From Nephromyces sp. MM_2019 (taxonomy: Eukaryota > Apicomplexa > Aconoidasida > Nephromycida), in contig JADHZB010000505.1 in assembly GCA_015657535.1 (NCBI GenBank), positions 1,403-46,143 on the forward strand: a stretch of DNA of 44,741 nucleotides, written 5' to 3'. The notes beneath the pieces were generated by a model. That model had not been told where the DNA came from, ran no database searches, and saw only the letters and a program-made list of their open reading frames with translations. Positions 24,563 to 37,777 of this stretch are shown here, piece by piece. The translations under genes and the position numbers were made by a program. Position 1 is the first letter of the stretch; each line of letters starts with the position of its first letter.

Positions 24563-27500
24563 TTAAGCATCAAGTTTTCCTTTCAAATTAGAAATGAATG
24601 AAGGAGATTGCCAGTCTCGGGGTAAGTGTGAATTTTTAGAAATGTTATCTACAAAAATTTTCATTTTTTCGGGTAAATTTTCGATTTCCTTGCATTTCCC
24701 TTTGTAATTATATTGTTCTTGACTAGAGTTGCTTAGGAAGCTCATGAAGTTGTTTTGGCAATCTTCAGAGTCAAAAATATTCTTTTCAATTAGATAGAGA
24801 AGCCAATTGCATAGACGGCCATAAGATCTAGTGTCATAAAGATTTCGACAAGCCCCCATAAGCAATTGCCACCATATCAGCCCATGGGCTGGCTTAGGTA
24901 TGGACTGTTCCTCCACCATTCTTGCGCAATCTAGTAAGTTTGTCCCATCGACAATTTGATCCGCAATACCCTCTAGTGCTGCTAAATATTGGTCAGAGAT
25001 CGCCTGCGAGTAAAAATATATGTTAAATTGCTTAAAAATTCAAAACTTGTGGATAAATTCAATACGAGAAGGATTCTTAAGTTTATACCATTTAGTAAGG
25101 TAAATTAAGCTTTGATAATTCAAACAGTTCATTTTTATTATATGATAAATATCTATATACATGCAGATCAGTAGTTGTCTAATGAGTGTAAACATAATTC
25201 TGTTATGTAGCAAGTTTACACACCTGTGCCTTAGCAAGGTATGTGGTAGACTCACGAATGCTGAGAAAGCATGATTTATAGATAATATTGATAAGTGCTA
25301 CAAGTTTTAAGTTATTCTAGTGTAAGTTATAAAAGTGTTATGGTTTCATTATATAAAGTAAATTAGATCAAGCTTAAATTTAGAATAAAATCACAGTGCT
25401 TTTGAAATCTAGTGCAATAGTTTTCAAGAATGAATGTACTCACGATGTTGGTGAAGATTCTGATTCACTAGTGTTTGTTTGTGTTTTGTTAATAATTCTG
25501 GTGCGAGATTGGTCTTTTTGTAAGCTTCCTCTATATATGTGTAATATGGGATATGTATGTTAGTGTGATGTTCTTTGATTATGTATGAAACTTTTATAGG
25601 GATTGGAGTTACAAGTACATGTATTCATAGTGAATTTATAACAATGTTGAAAAATAAAGTAAAACATGTAGCATAAAACTCGTAGTTTCAGAAAAATACA
25701 ATAGACTTCTTACATATTGGTAGAAGATGTGTTGTGGTTAGGAGGTTGATTGTTTGAATTATACCTTGAAACTTCAATGGGAGGGCGTACCTGTTTTAAG
25801 ATCAAAATATAATTTATGTTGTGAATGATTTAATATAATTTATAAAAAACCCGTTGTTTACTTACCAATACAGAATTCTGCTCATGATTTCTGATTTTAA
25901 AACAAAAAGGGCAAAATTAAGATTAAAAAAAATGGAAATATTATTAATAGTAGGGTTTTTAGACTTATTGACAATGAAAGTATGTGAAATGACTATGGAA
26001 AATCTAAGGTAATATGTATTTGTTAATAATTTTCAGGTGGAGAGGGATAAAAAGGTATGTATATGTAAATGAAACATGAGTTGGTGAATATAATATGACT
26101 GGATGTAAAGATGTCCTAGTTTTGATAACTTTCGTAATCTTATGATTGTAAATGAGTGTTTATTTCTTCTATATATTTGATTATTATGGCTTACCCATTA
26201 CGATGAGCTGTAGAATTTTCTGTATCTCTTCCAAGAGTTTGGACAGGCTCTTGTACTTGAATTAGATCTTTTCCCCAGCCACCCTCGTAGTCATCAATAA
26301 CATTCTGATAAATTGATTAAAGTAAAGTATAAATGTTTTTGAAAGCATATGTAGTTCATAATTGGCTTACTCTGAGTAAACATCGTTCTCTGTATGGTAT
26401 GCTTAAATCTTCTGCAAGAAGTTTTACGGCCTCAAATCTCAACTTCATTGCCGCTTGGGTAGTTATCTGATGATTTTAAAGTTGCATAAAATTATTATTA
26501 AGAATTCCGTACTATATAATGTATAGATACACCTAATAAAATTCTACAATCTATTTTTTTTTAAGTTAAGATAGGAAATTATAATTTCGAGTACATCAAG
26601 TCATACAGACAGATTTCAACTTACACCAGAGCGAAATAAGTATGGACCAATAGCATCAAGAAATTCAGCCAGTGCTTCGAGAAAGTGTAGACCTAAATCT
26701 ATACCATTGCTTGAGTCTAAACAGTCCTTCCTACTTTTCATTAGTAGGTCAATAACTTCAATTAAGATCGAACCTTTAAGCATATGTCTGGCATATAATT
26801 GACAGGCCAATTTGACACAACCATTGAACCTACGCTTATATTTAAGTTGTTTTTCAAACAAATCAGTACCAACGAATCCGTCAAATTTTTCCATTGGTTT
26901 CATGTTAGAGTAAAAAAACTGCTCACATTGAGTAAGTAAAACCTTTCGAAAATCTAAATCTTTTTCTTGATTTTTCAGATCAACATTGAGTGATGCACAC
27001 AAGTTAGCGTAAAGCTGAAATAATGACATACCAGGAAAAAAAAACAATTTGTATGGGGTAAAAAAAAATAAAATTTTCACAGTATAAGAGAGGGGGAAAA
27101 ATTGAAAGATGTGAAAGAGAAGAGGATTGGTAAGAAGATAGTTCATAGGGTTTAAAAAAAATTATATTTGATTGGCTAATCTATGCCAATCTAATTTTGG
27201 ATGTGTTTTTGAGAATATTTATATTGATGATATGGATAATAAGATATATATTTATTAAAACGAATTATTTTTGTTATGTCATTCTCTATAAAAATATAAA
27301 CAAATGAGGGCTGAGTAATTCATACTGAGTATTATTAAAATTTGATATTTGAGCTCTGATTACCTCTATAAAGTGATGCTGTGTTACTGAAATATCAAAG
27401 ATCATATTTGTTAGTTGAATCATTTCATATTGTGTATGGATATTGAGGTCAAGGACTTGTTGGTATAAAGATTGAAATTTCTCGTTTGTAAGCTTGTTTA

Positions 27501-30500
27501 AGATAGAGCGTAATTGTCTTAGTTTCAAATCAATAGGATCAGCTTTATTTTGTCCCTTTTTATCTTTCCATGAAACTAAAACTTTATCATCTTGCGATTG
27601 GGATGGTGTGGATCTCCAAATATCTGGCTCTTGATTATTTTGTGTGTTGCCTGGGTTGTAATTGTTGGGTGGGACCTTATCATGCACTTTGTTTCTCCAG
27701 GTATCAAATAGTAAGTCATCTTTTCGCTGAGTAGGTTTAATTAGTGGGGGATATGGAAGTGGTGAAAGTGGTGATTTTTGACCGCCAAGGTGTTCTTTTG
27801 GGTTAGAGGGTTGAGAAGGTCCAAAACTAGAATGATTTCTTTCAAGTGGTGGGTTGAAATTTCCACTAGGGTTATCTTGTGTGCCATTTATAGGACCTGG
27901 AGTTGAATTCGATGGGCCATTTAACCTATTCCTAAAACCAGTATGACCTTGACGAGGCTGAGGCTCATCCGCTGGGAGTGGTATAGCTCTTCTTATTAAA
28001 GTATTTTTCAGTTCATGACGATGTTTAAGATTGAACTGGAAACCCAATTTTTCAAGTAAACCACGTGAGGGAGGTAAGGAATAAAAAATTTTCAACATGG
28101 TTTCACGTGTGTATGAGAGTCTTGAGATAGTAGGTACTGGGTCGATAGCTATTATGGTGGCTTCTTGTGCTTCAAAATTACTTTTTTTATTGGGTGTGTC
28201 CTGTTCATCTTTATTATCATTTTCATAGTTGTTACCAGGTGTTTCAGTCTGGGAGGTTTTATTGTCATCAATTGTAGAATATTCTTCTTTGGGATGTGTA
28301 TCTACATCTTCAACTTGCTCAGGTTCACTTGAAGTTGACTCTTCTGGATTTGGATGTGTATCCTCAGTTGCTGTGTTTTCCGTAATTGTGTTTTCAATAG
28401 TTGTGTTATCCATAGTTGCATTTATAGCTTCTGGAGTATCAATAACCTTTTCGTGAGTCTCAGTGACTTCTGTAGGTGAACTGGCTTGCACATCTGAAGT
28501 GTTTTGAGCCTGAGTTTCACTAAGGCTAAAGAATCCCTCAGATATATCCAATTTTTTGGCTGGTGGTGCATAGGCCATGAAAATTTCTGTTTTATTAGAG
28601 ATATCAATGCGCTTTACAGGTGATGATCTATAAGATGCTGTTGGTGTGTGTGGAGGTGTATATGGAGGTGTTTGTAGAGGAGTTTGTGGAGGTGTTTGTA
28701 GAGGAGTTTGTGGAGGTGTTTCCGGAGGTGTTTGTGGAGGTGTATATGTATTGCATGTATTCTCAATACTATTCTGACTGTTAACTTCGGAGTGAAGGGC
28801 AGCATGAGACTTAGGTTGAGGTGTATCAGTTGAAGAGTTTGTTTCTCCACCCTCAGTCTGAGGCGAATCTGAGTTGGTCATCATTTGTGGTGTATAATCA
28901 TAGTAATTTTCTTCAGTTGAGTTGTTATTATTAAAATCTGCGCTATCTTGAGTTTGTGTATCTTGGTCAGTATTAGATATATTAACATCCTTTTGGGTTT
29001 CATTTAATTCAGTCATTGCTTTATTCATTTGTTCATGTGTGTAAGTTTTATTTTCAACAGATGTCTCTATAGGTTGTGGGGCTGGCTCGTTTGAGCTCAT
29101 TTGAACAGCTGAATTGGATGCCTCAACATCAGAGTTAGGTGAAAAATCTGTTATCTCAGTATTATGCTTTGTATCATATTCCTTCATACTGAATGAGTTA
29201 TTTGTATATTCTTGTTTTATTTCCATAGAGGTTTCAGTTGCTTCATTTGACGTTGGTTCCTCGTTTGGTGTAGTGATTTCATTGGTTGTGTATGAATTAA
29301 CTTGAGAAGGGTTATTTAGAGAATTGGGTGGAGATGAATTTTGGGAATTCTCGTTATCGAAATTATTTGGAGAATAATTCCTTGTGTCATTAGTTTCTAA
29401 GGTCGGTGGAGTATTATGAGTGACTTCTATTAATTGAGTTTGTTCAATTTCATTATCCGAACTCTTTGTGGCTTTTGGGTGTGTACTTGTGAAAGCACTT
29501 AGACCAAATTGTGAAGAAGCTTCACTAGGAGGATTAGGTAGTGAAACGGCTGGGAAGTTGTTTAATTCTTTAGTTGAAGTATTTGAGCGTCTACCTTTTC
29601 CTTTGTTCGTCATATTTTTGTTTGGATATGTTCGTGGGTGGCGTGGTGTAGATACAGGTCGAGTTCTATCAGAAATATAAAAGTTGTCAGGGGGTAATTC
29701 AGTCCCTATAAGTTTTGAAGCTGTTTTAGTTGTAGAGGTTGGCATATGTATGTTATTATGCTGATTATGAGTGCTTGGGTGGGTTCCTAGGTGATGTCTA
29801 TCAAAACTCATCCTACTAGGAAATTGAGTATCATGGTTATATTCATGTGTGAAAGAGTAAGAAGGTGCTTGAATCGATGGTTCGTCTATATTTGAAGGTG
29901 CGACAGGGTTCATATATATATTGGAAGCATTTGGATTCATATGTGCTTGATAATGGTTGAAGGGTGCTTCATTCATGTTAGGGAATTGTGTATTTTGATG
30001 TGAATTATCGATGAAATCTGGTGAATTATTCATCATGGGTGGTCGTCCATCCATTGTTGTTAAGGATTGCGGGGGTAGATGGTGCCCATCCATCATCATG
30101 TCTCGTTGGTCCGATATATTGGTTTCAGGGTATTTGTATTGATTCATATAATTGATTGAATTCACATCTTGACTATCTAATAGTGTCTTGTGCTCAGTAG
30201 ATCCTGTAGTTTGTGTATATGGAGGCATATCTTTCATAATAGATGAAGAGCCCTGTTGAGAATGTGGATAAGGCATAGGATGTATAGGTATTCCCATGGG
30301 AGCACCTTGTTGTGGAAAATTGGTAGTACGAGTTGAGGCAGAAGGTCGACGTCGATTTTGTGGGTATGTAGGAGGAGTAGTTCCCTGAGGGGGTATGGCT
30401 TGATAAGGTGCTGGATTTGGTTGTTGGTGAATGAAGAGATCAGTTGGAGCTGTGCAAAATGTATCTATAGGTGGGGGCCAATATGAGTTAGCCTGCCCTC

Positions 30501-31183
30501 TGACCATAGTTTGGTGGTTAGGGATAGTGTAAGTGAAGCTAGGAAAGTAGTGGTTATGGACATAGTATTGGTACTTTTGTGGTGCATTTTGGCTACGAGG
30601 TGAGGCAGGTAAGATATTTCTATTTGGTGGATATTGTGGATGTATATTTAAAGGATCAAAAACTTGTGCCTCAGGATTGAGTTGCTTCTTTTCAATGGTT
30701 GGAGGTTGACTATTCGAAGTATATGAATCATTATTTTTGGTGCTTGGTTCGAAGGGTGATGCATTTGGGTTCTGTTAGTAATGTTATTGAGGTATATGTG
30801 CGTGTGTAAAAATGGTGAAAGAATTTTATAAAATATTTCAAGAGCGTATTGTCAAAAGATGAATACACATAGAAAAAATATAGAGTAATCAAGTCAAACA
30901 TAACTGAAGAGCAATTATATCAATACAAAGTATATAGAAAATTCCATAATAAAATAAAAAAAAATCTGGTAACTTCAAAAAAAGTCTAAACTTGTACTCG
31001 ATAGGATATATAATAATTTTTAGGAAAAGTATAATGATCTCAAGCATAGTCCAAATCGATTGGCATATGATTTGATTATCAGAAATTTATGCGAGCACTT
31101 ACAAATTTAAATATTTTTCCGGCTTGATTTTCTGTGTTGAGATTAATATCAGTTGTTCTGCTCTGTGATTTATCAGCTTCCAT
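24563..31183 (-). CDS. eIF4G: Eukaryotic translation initiation factor 4G (eIF4G), ~10 exons
   Basis: Exons: 31183-31103, 30771-27364, 27014-26625, 26466-26371, 26304-26195, 25890-25866, 25790-25714, 25467-25444, 25260-25224, 25003-24563. All junctions are GT-AG and in phase, 4689 nt, 1562 residues. It is the scaffold of the cap-binding complex. Two PAM2-like motifs lie at residues ~26-36 (FNPNASPFEP) and 57-67 (QLNPEAQVFDP). A long Asn/Thr/Pro/Ser-rich region follows, with a TPPQTP-type repeat. The eIF4E-binding motif is YTRETML at Tyr914. The MIF4G domain (~1105-1335) starts LRQLRSILNKLT and ends RCLLRNVIDDYEGGW; the junction HFIE|LYANL aligns with the family NFSVAYANM. The C-terminal ~150 residues look like an MA3 domain. 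Exons 6, 8 and 9 are microexons (25, 24, 37 nt) in the linker; exon 8 is the least certain, with an alternative acceptor nearby. Confidence 0.9.
28633..28745 (-). repeat. In-frame Thr-Pro-Pro repeat in eIF4G
   Basis: The coding strand repeats (CA/GA)AACNCCTCC-type units, giving alternating TPPQTP, TPPETP and TPLQTP in the disordered N-terminal half. It is a coding minisatellite with many Thr-Pro sites. Confidence 0.88.
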
Positions 31184-34100
31184 ATTGAAAGATCATGGGA
31201 TGGTGCCCAAAATTAGCCAAGACTAGATGTAGCAGAGTAGTTATAAATTTTTTGGGATTAATGTGATGAAAAGTCTAAGCTATAAATTGTTTGAAAAATG
31301 AAGCGATGCTGGTTTCTTGAAAATTCCTGAACTTGATAGTATAATCAGGTGCTTTAGGCTCTGTATAGAAATAACTGTGTTTTATTCATTACAAATTTTT
31401 AGTAAATTTTGTAATAGGAGCTTTTTAGAGGGGTAAAATTCTAGTGAAATTTTACAAAAACAAATGTTGTTGGGAGATAATTGTACTGATAAGGTTGACA
31501 AGGTGAAATTAAGTTAGAGCAAAACTTTCTAAAAGCGTGATATTCCGTCTCCTCTTATATGATTTGATTGTTCTGACGTACAATTGGCATTTATGAATTG
31601 TTTAAGGTAAGCTGCCGTTTTGAATATGAAGTCTCGAGTGCAATAGTTTTTGTGTTTCAATGTATGATTGTTTTGAGTGATCACTAAATCTCAGTGATTG
31701 TAATTCCTCTTAAATGATGATAAATTCAAAAGGGCTGTATGTTTTAACATAAGAAGAATTGGTGTTATATTTGGATCAAAATTGTGTGATGATAATCCTT
31801 ATATATCCAGCGGGAAACTATTGATACTTGATATATTTAGTTAGATAATAATAATTTTATGATCTAGGTAATCACTCCTTATCTGAATTGATAAACGAGT
31901 GGATAAATCAGGATGAGTTACCTATCAAGGTATTATTGCGCATTACAACACTGTAAAAGATATATACAAGAACTCTGAGGATGATAGGATTATTAGATCG
32001 GCCAAGCGTAACACTATGAGGGTCTGCTTGTGTTAAGATAGGAGTAACTAACGTCTAGGTCAGTATCTGAGGTGTTGAAAGAATAGGTAAAGTGATTGTA
32101 AATCTTAATCTGCAGTAATGGATGATGTAGCAAGATGCTTATGAATCTATGTGCTTTAAAGAAGAGGAGTTGTTGAGTGTTATATACGATATTTATAATC
32201 AGGAATGTATACGCTTTATTATGGGTTTAAACTGTTTGAACGATAATGAAGGATATAAAATGAAGGGAGAAGGTGTATCAAGATTCTTAATTCAAAATGT
32301 TCAAATATTAAGGGATGAATTATGTTTGAGTTAGAATGTTTATATGAACAAGGAGGTCTAATGTATAGGAGGTGAGTTAGTGGTATTATGGTTTATGTTA
32401 AAGATGAAAAGGGGATGTTCATAAGAAAGGAAATAGATATATGTAACGAAGGGAGGATGGGGGTGGGTGTATATTGTGTGAAATCCGAAATAATTAAATA
32501 GTTTATATTATTAAAAATTATAATTAATGATTACTATTCTATAGATTTTCACATAAGCCGGATATACCATTAAAAAAAAAAGATTATTCATGCATTATTT
32601 ATCTTAATTGTTTTTGTGTATGAATTTGATTCGTTATATCGAGGTTATGCGCGTTTGTGTGTAGTGTGTGTGTCCGAGTGATAATGAATCTAAGTTTCGA
32701 TTCATCGAGTACGGTTGCTATTTGTGGCAGTCTATAACAGTACTACTCTTAACTATATTTTTATATTGCTCACCACTCTTAGTGAAATAATGTTCAACAG
32801 TAATAATTATAGGGATGAGTGAGCAATTAGTAGCGCAACACGATAACATGTTTCACTTGTTAAGTTAATGCTATCTTTTAAAAAGATTTTTAGGAGTGGG
32901 TGATAGAGATATATGTTTCAAGTCAATTTGTATGATAGTAATAAATGTACTCGGCTAAGTATATATTTACTTTTCAAAACACTCCACAGGATCTGCGCAA
33001 ACAACTTAGGTTAGCACAATAGCAACATGAAACAGGGAAGAGTGTTTTGGTATAATTCCAAGTGAGTGAGGTAGCGATAAACATTTGATATTATGACATA
33101 GTGGTGATAAATTCTACCTTATTCATTTCATACATTTATTCAGGGATATTGTGTTGAGTGTGCAAAACATAAGCTGAAAGCACACTTTTTTGAGCCTAGG
33201 TATCGCTTGTGTGTGCAGAGCACATTATCGTATATATATATGTATATATATATACATTTGCTTATTGAAGCTGCACGTCACTGTGTGTGGGAATTGTGTG
33301 GCATACATAGGACGCAACCAATTTACTAATGCTTTTGATGACAATGTAAATCAAAATAGGTGATTTGGACTTTTACATGAGTTGATAATACAATAATCAC
33401 CCCTAAAACTTTTTGGATTTTGTCAGATGTCACACCAAAAATAATGCTCAACAAGGCCCTAAAAGCTTTCCTTATGATTGCTTAAAGTGTTTTAATTTTC
33501 TAATTTTCAAATATGAACAATATTACATAAGTCCTAAACTTCTAAATATTGTTTGAAACTTGGATTTAAAAGGCCCTGGTAAATGACTCGCTTATTTTAA
33601 TTTTAAATAAATTTCATCAGATTTATATCCGCATCAGTAAAATTATCTAGTTTTTTTTACATGCAGATTCATATGCATTATAAAAGTTTCAATTTTTTAC
33701 CTTGCATTTAAGTACTTTTCGCTTTATTAAGCTAACTGGGTATTTTCAAGGTTATTATTTAATTATTTAGGCTTTAATGGTGCTTAAACCAAATTAATCT
33801 CTGTAAATGATCAAGTATTTATTAAGGACTCATTTAGCATTTCCTTTTTTAAATTATGTGCATAAGTTACAGAAAAAATGAGGAAAAATACATATTAAAA
33901 CATTTTTATTGACAAATGAAATTAATAATATTGCATAATTTATTTTATTTTTTGTATTAGATTGTAAAAGGTTGGGTAGTTTAAGATCTTGTAGGTCTAC
34001 TTTTAAATCTTATTCTAAAAGTGATGCTTATTTTGTGAAAACTTTTAGACTAGAATTAGTTCCGAAAATTTTTTTTGTGCTTGTTTAGGTATATTGTGGT

Positions 34101-36682
34101 ATATACTTTTACAACTTAGTAAAAAATGGTTGGTATGTAGCTCTTGATAAATTCCTTGACCGAATTATGCTGTAACTTGTCAGTTTGTAAAGCTTTCAAT
34201 TATTTTGTGAATCAACTTGGGGGTAAACACCATTTATTTAGCATGATCATCCTGTTTCATGTTCTAATTAAATTTTGTTATCTCATTTATTAGACTTTTA
34301 CATAAAATATAGTTTACTAATTTAACATTTATAAATGAGCTAGTTATATTTAAAAAGTAGCTGATAGTATAGCATAAAACTATACAAGTGTAAAGTGATG
34401 AACCTTTTTCATTGATTTAACATTTCCTAGGTATAGATGAAGACATATGATCTAGCTTTAAGAGATATGTAGGTTCAGTGAAAACTTTAAACATACAGTG
34501 TTCGATTCTAATTAAGTTAAAAATTCTTTTTATATAAAGGTCTATACTTTGCCTTAGTTTTAAATAAGTAGTTTTATTACAATACAGTTAATCTTTTGAT
34601 AACTATTCTAATTAGCTTTTTATTGATTACTTTATAAGCAACAAAATCATTTTAATATTACTGCTAGTCCAGCATGTATGAGATGATTGATTGAGTGAAT
34701 TATTTCGGTATAGTCATAAAAGACTTTGGAAAAAAGCAAACTCAATTCACAAAACATCTCATCTCAAGACTGGAAGCATTTTAGGTAGACTAGGATTAAG
34801 TAATCTTTTCTAATCTTATGAAAGTATCAGTTGTTTTTCAAAATTAACTTATCTATAAATGTTCTTGAAGCACATCTCGGTATATATTGGAAGTGTCTTA
34901 TTACAATCTCAAAAAATTCGAGTAGGGCAAAATGAAGCTATGACGTAAGCACATAAGCTCAAATAAGAGTCTTACGTTATCTTAGATTTTTTTGAAGCTC
35001 TACGTTTGTAAAACCAAAATAAGTCTTGTGTCTAGACCTTTTCTAGCGAAAAAAGCAGTCTAGCTTGAACAACTAGTTCATTCACTGTATAGGGATAAAA
35101 AATTGTACAAAAGAACAATATAGGTTCTATTAGTACCCAATATTTCAATTTTTTATACAGAAAAGCCTCGATTTGATTAATCATAGCATATTTCTCTCTA
35201 GACAAATTTATACTTATAAAAAAAATAATGTGCTTGTGATGTGAAGCTGATTATTTTTATTGTATAAACACTTCACACATACTAGTAGAAATTGGTCTTC
35301 AATTGTTAGATATAATTTCTCCAGTTTAGGTAATTTGTTGTTTCAACGCATCGAGTCTAGTTTTAATTGATCTTAACTATTGGCATGTGCTGCAACTTGG
35401 CCGTCAGCTACTGAGATTGTCATTTTTAGTTGTAAGGAATCCTAAAAAACACTTAATACGAATTTAAGTCTTAAGATTTAAGATCAAATTGATTTAAACT
35501 TTGTCTCATTTAACCGAATCTTCACCTTCAAGTTTAATTTTGTTATAAATAACTTGAGTACTTTATGGAATTGATATTTGTTACTGAGTGTTAGGACTTG
35601 CTATTTAATCATTAAAACGGGTGTACTCTAGGCTTAGATTATATGCTCCCAACTTTGTTATTTTTGAATGACTCACCTAACGAATATATAACACTGTGAC
35701 AATGGTTAAAACGGGAAATAAACTTTAGTAAGACAACTTTCGATTCCACTTGAGACTTGATATAAAAAGCTACTATCAAAGTTGATCTTATTTTTAAAAA
35801 CAAATTCTATATCAATTTTATAGCCTAATTTTTCTGTAAGCTTTTAAAAGTTTTTAGAATAATAATCCCTCTTATAATTCTTTAAGTTCTCAAATTATTT
35901 GCTTTATCGAATAATCATTTTTACTTCATACCTTGACTGTCTTAGAGCTCGTGAAATATTTTTAAGTAATCTAAATACATTACAAAGAGTAAGTCGAACA
36001 TAATTGACAATTTTCTAACTATTATGTAAAATTTGATTAAAATACAGGCTTTGAAGATAGACGCTCAAGATGCTAAAAGCTGCTAAGATCTTTTGGATTA
36101 AATTGAGAATATATATATTGTGAAATTATACTTTAGATTATTTCAATTTTAGAGCATAAGATTGATAATTATATAATTGTTGCATCTAAATCAGCTTTAG
36201 ACTGTATTATGAATGCAATAGGAAATTTTATAAGATTATGACTTAACAAGTTGCATAATTTTTAAACTCACTTGTGTTACTTTTTGGTAAATGAGAAATC
36301 ATAGCTTAGAAGAAAGGAAATATATGTGAATTGGAGGGCCTTTCTTATAACTCATCATTTAATTCTAAAGCAACTGGCAATCAGTAATTCAAGAGTCTTA
36401 ACTGAAAAAGAAAATAAAGTCAAAAATGACCTTTCATACAGGTAGTGTAGGCAGATTTTTATAAGATTTGATATATCTATACATTCCACCGAACTAGACT
36501 GTAGGTTAAGCTGAATGAAATAACCAAGAGTTTAAAGGAGGGTCCACTAGCTAGACTTATATAGCTTTTTTATTGGCTTATGTCTGATAATTAAATCAAT
36601 TTAAATATAATATAAAAGCAAAAATAAACCTTAAGCATTATTCACACTTTGTATAATCTTAGGTTTTAATAACTGCCAGAGT
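31184..36682. other. Long divergent intergenic spacer (5.5 kb)
   Basis: Between the 5' ends of eIF4G and the unrecognised 364-residue gene. The part to ~32.5 kb is somewhat less AT-rich and could hold 5' untranslated sequence of eIF4G. A short frame at 32149-32334 has no family likeness. A (TA)n run lies at 33231-33253. No RNA gene was recognised. Confidence 0.5.
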
Positions 36683-37777
36683 ATGTCTTCATTCACAAAT
36701 TATTTGAATCAAATTCGAAGTTTGCTTGAAGAATTGAGGAATACAGCGGCACAATTATTAAATGAAAAATATTTATCAACCACGGAAATTGTTAGGACTT
36801 TGACAAGCTTAAGTGATTCAAATTTTATGTGTTTATTGAATTATGCTGAAGTATTGCCCAAGCAAACAACATATAGTAGTGATTGGCCTGAATATCATAA
36901 TTTCAAGAAGTCTGACAGAAATATGTATGGGGCCTACTATTCCAGTCCCTATAATCGAAATGAACTCAAGGATAAATTGCATAATTTTGATCCAAAATCC
37001 TTAGATCTTGATAAATTGTTGAAATTTTTAAATTCATCTTTTCTGGTTGTTGATAATCACCTTCGTAATAATCAAAGTGAACTGCTTTCATTTGATTATA
37101 ATTTTTACCCAAAAAATAAATTTTATATTCAAGATGACCGAAAAATTCCTAAATCCCGTTTTAATGCTTCAAAGATTATACACACAAAAGATGTATCAAT
37201 TACTAATAATTGTGTCTGTGATAAAAATCGAGAGCAGATTAGTGGACTCAATTGGGACCTCATTGTTAATCCCAGTGAAGGTAGCAATAAGATGTTTAAA
37301 CCGAGCTCGACTTTATCCAACTCTAAAAGTTTATTTAATGACACCAGGGCCTTAAGTGATTTAGTTGAGGATCCCAATAGTAACAAAAGATACATGGGGT
37401 TGGAAAATAATAAAATTGGCATTTGCAATGGTGATTTAAGGCTAAAAAATCGCTCACTTTCTAAGAAACTATACAGTTTAGTGAAAAGGCAGCAGAAACA
37501 ACTAATACGAAACAATATCCAAAAGTGGCAGGCAAAAAGTCAAGTTGAATTTACTGATTATGTATCTAATGATAATCATAAATCCTCTGCACTCGAAGGT
37601 TTTAAGTTTAATAAAGGACCCAGCCATAATAAGTGTATGTCTGCTGTGAAGAAGATCCTTAATAGTAAAGAAAAAATTACTTCTAAGGAGGATTGGAATC
37701 CTTCGAAAAACCTAAGCAATTTCATTGCGAAAGTTCAGGAAGTTGCATCTTTTACTACTGAGATGGACATAGAATGA
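36683..37777 (+). CDS. Unrecognised 364-residue protein
   Basis: This is an uninterrupted frame starting MSSFTNYLNQIRSLLEEL. I do not recognise a family. The first ~55 residues look alpha-helical and amphipathic (IRSLLEELRNTAAQLLNEKY), possibly a coiled coil. The middle is rich in Asn, Ser and Asp. Around residues 250-280 there is a very basic helix (KKLYSLVKRQQKQLIRNNIQKWQ) that could bind nucleic acid or act as a localisation signal. No signal peptide or membrane segment is seen. The length and the lack of stops in an AT-rich region, plus the placing between two divergent/convergent neighbours, support a real gene. Base and codon use resemble the ARV1 and VMA12 genes. Its 3' end faces the VMA12-type gene 0.66 kb away. 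The function is unknown. Confidence 0.72.
   Translation: MSSFTNYLNQIRSLLEELRNTAAQLLNEKYLSTTEIVRTLTSLSDSNFMCLLNYAEVLPKQTTYSSDWPEYHNFKKSDRNMYGAYYSSPYNRNELKDKLHNFDPKSLDLDKLLKFLNSSFLVVDNHLRNNQSELLSFDYNFYPKNKFYIQDDRKIPKSRFNASKIIHTKDVSITNNCVCDKNREQISGLNWDLIVNPSEGSNKMFKPSSTLSNSKSLFNDTRALSDLVEDPNSNKRYMGLENNKIGICNGDLRLKNRSLSKKLYSLVKRQQKQLIRNNIQKWQAKSQVEFTDYVSNDNHKSSALEGFKFNKGPSHNKCMSAVKKILNSKEKITSKEDWNPSKNLSNFIAKVQEVASFTTEMDIE

Noticed and set aside
28229..29680. Plus-strand frames inside the eIF4G gene
   Set aside because: They are antisense shadows of the large eIF4G exon.
32149..32334. 61-codon plus-strand frame upstream of eIF4G
   Set aside because: Short, no recognisable domain, no splice partner; probably chance.
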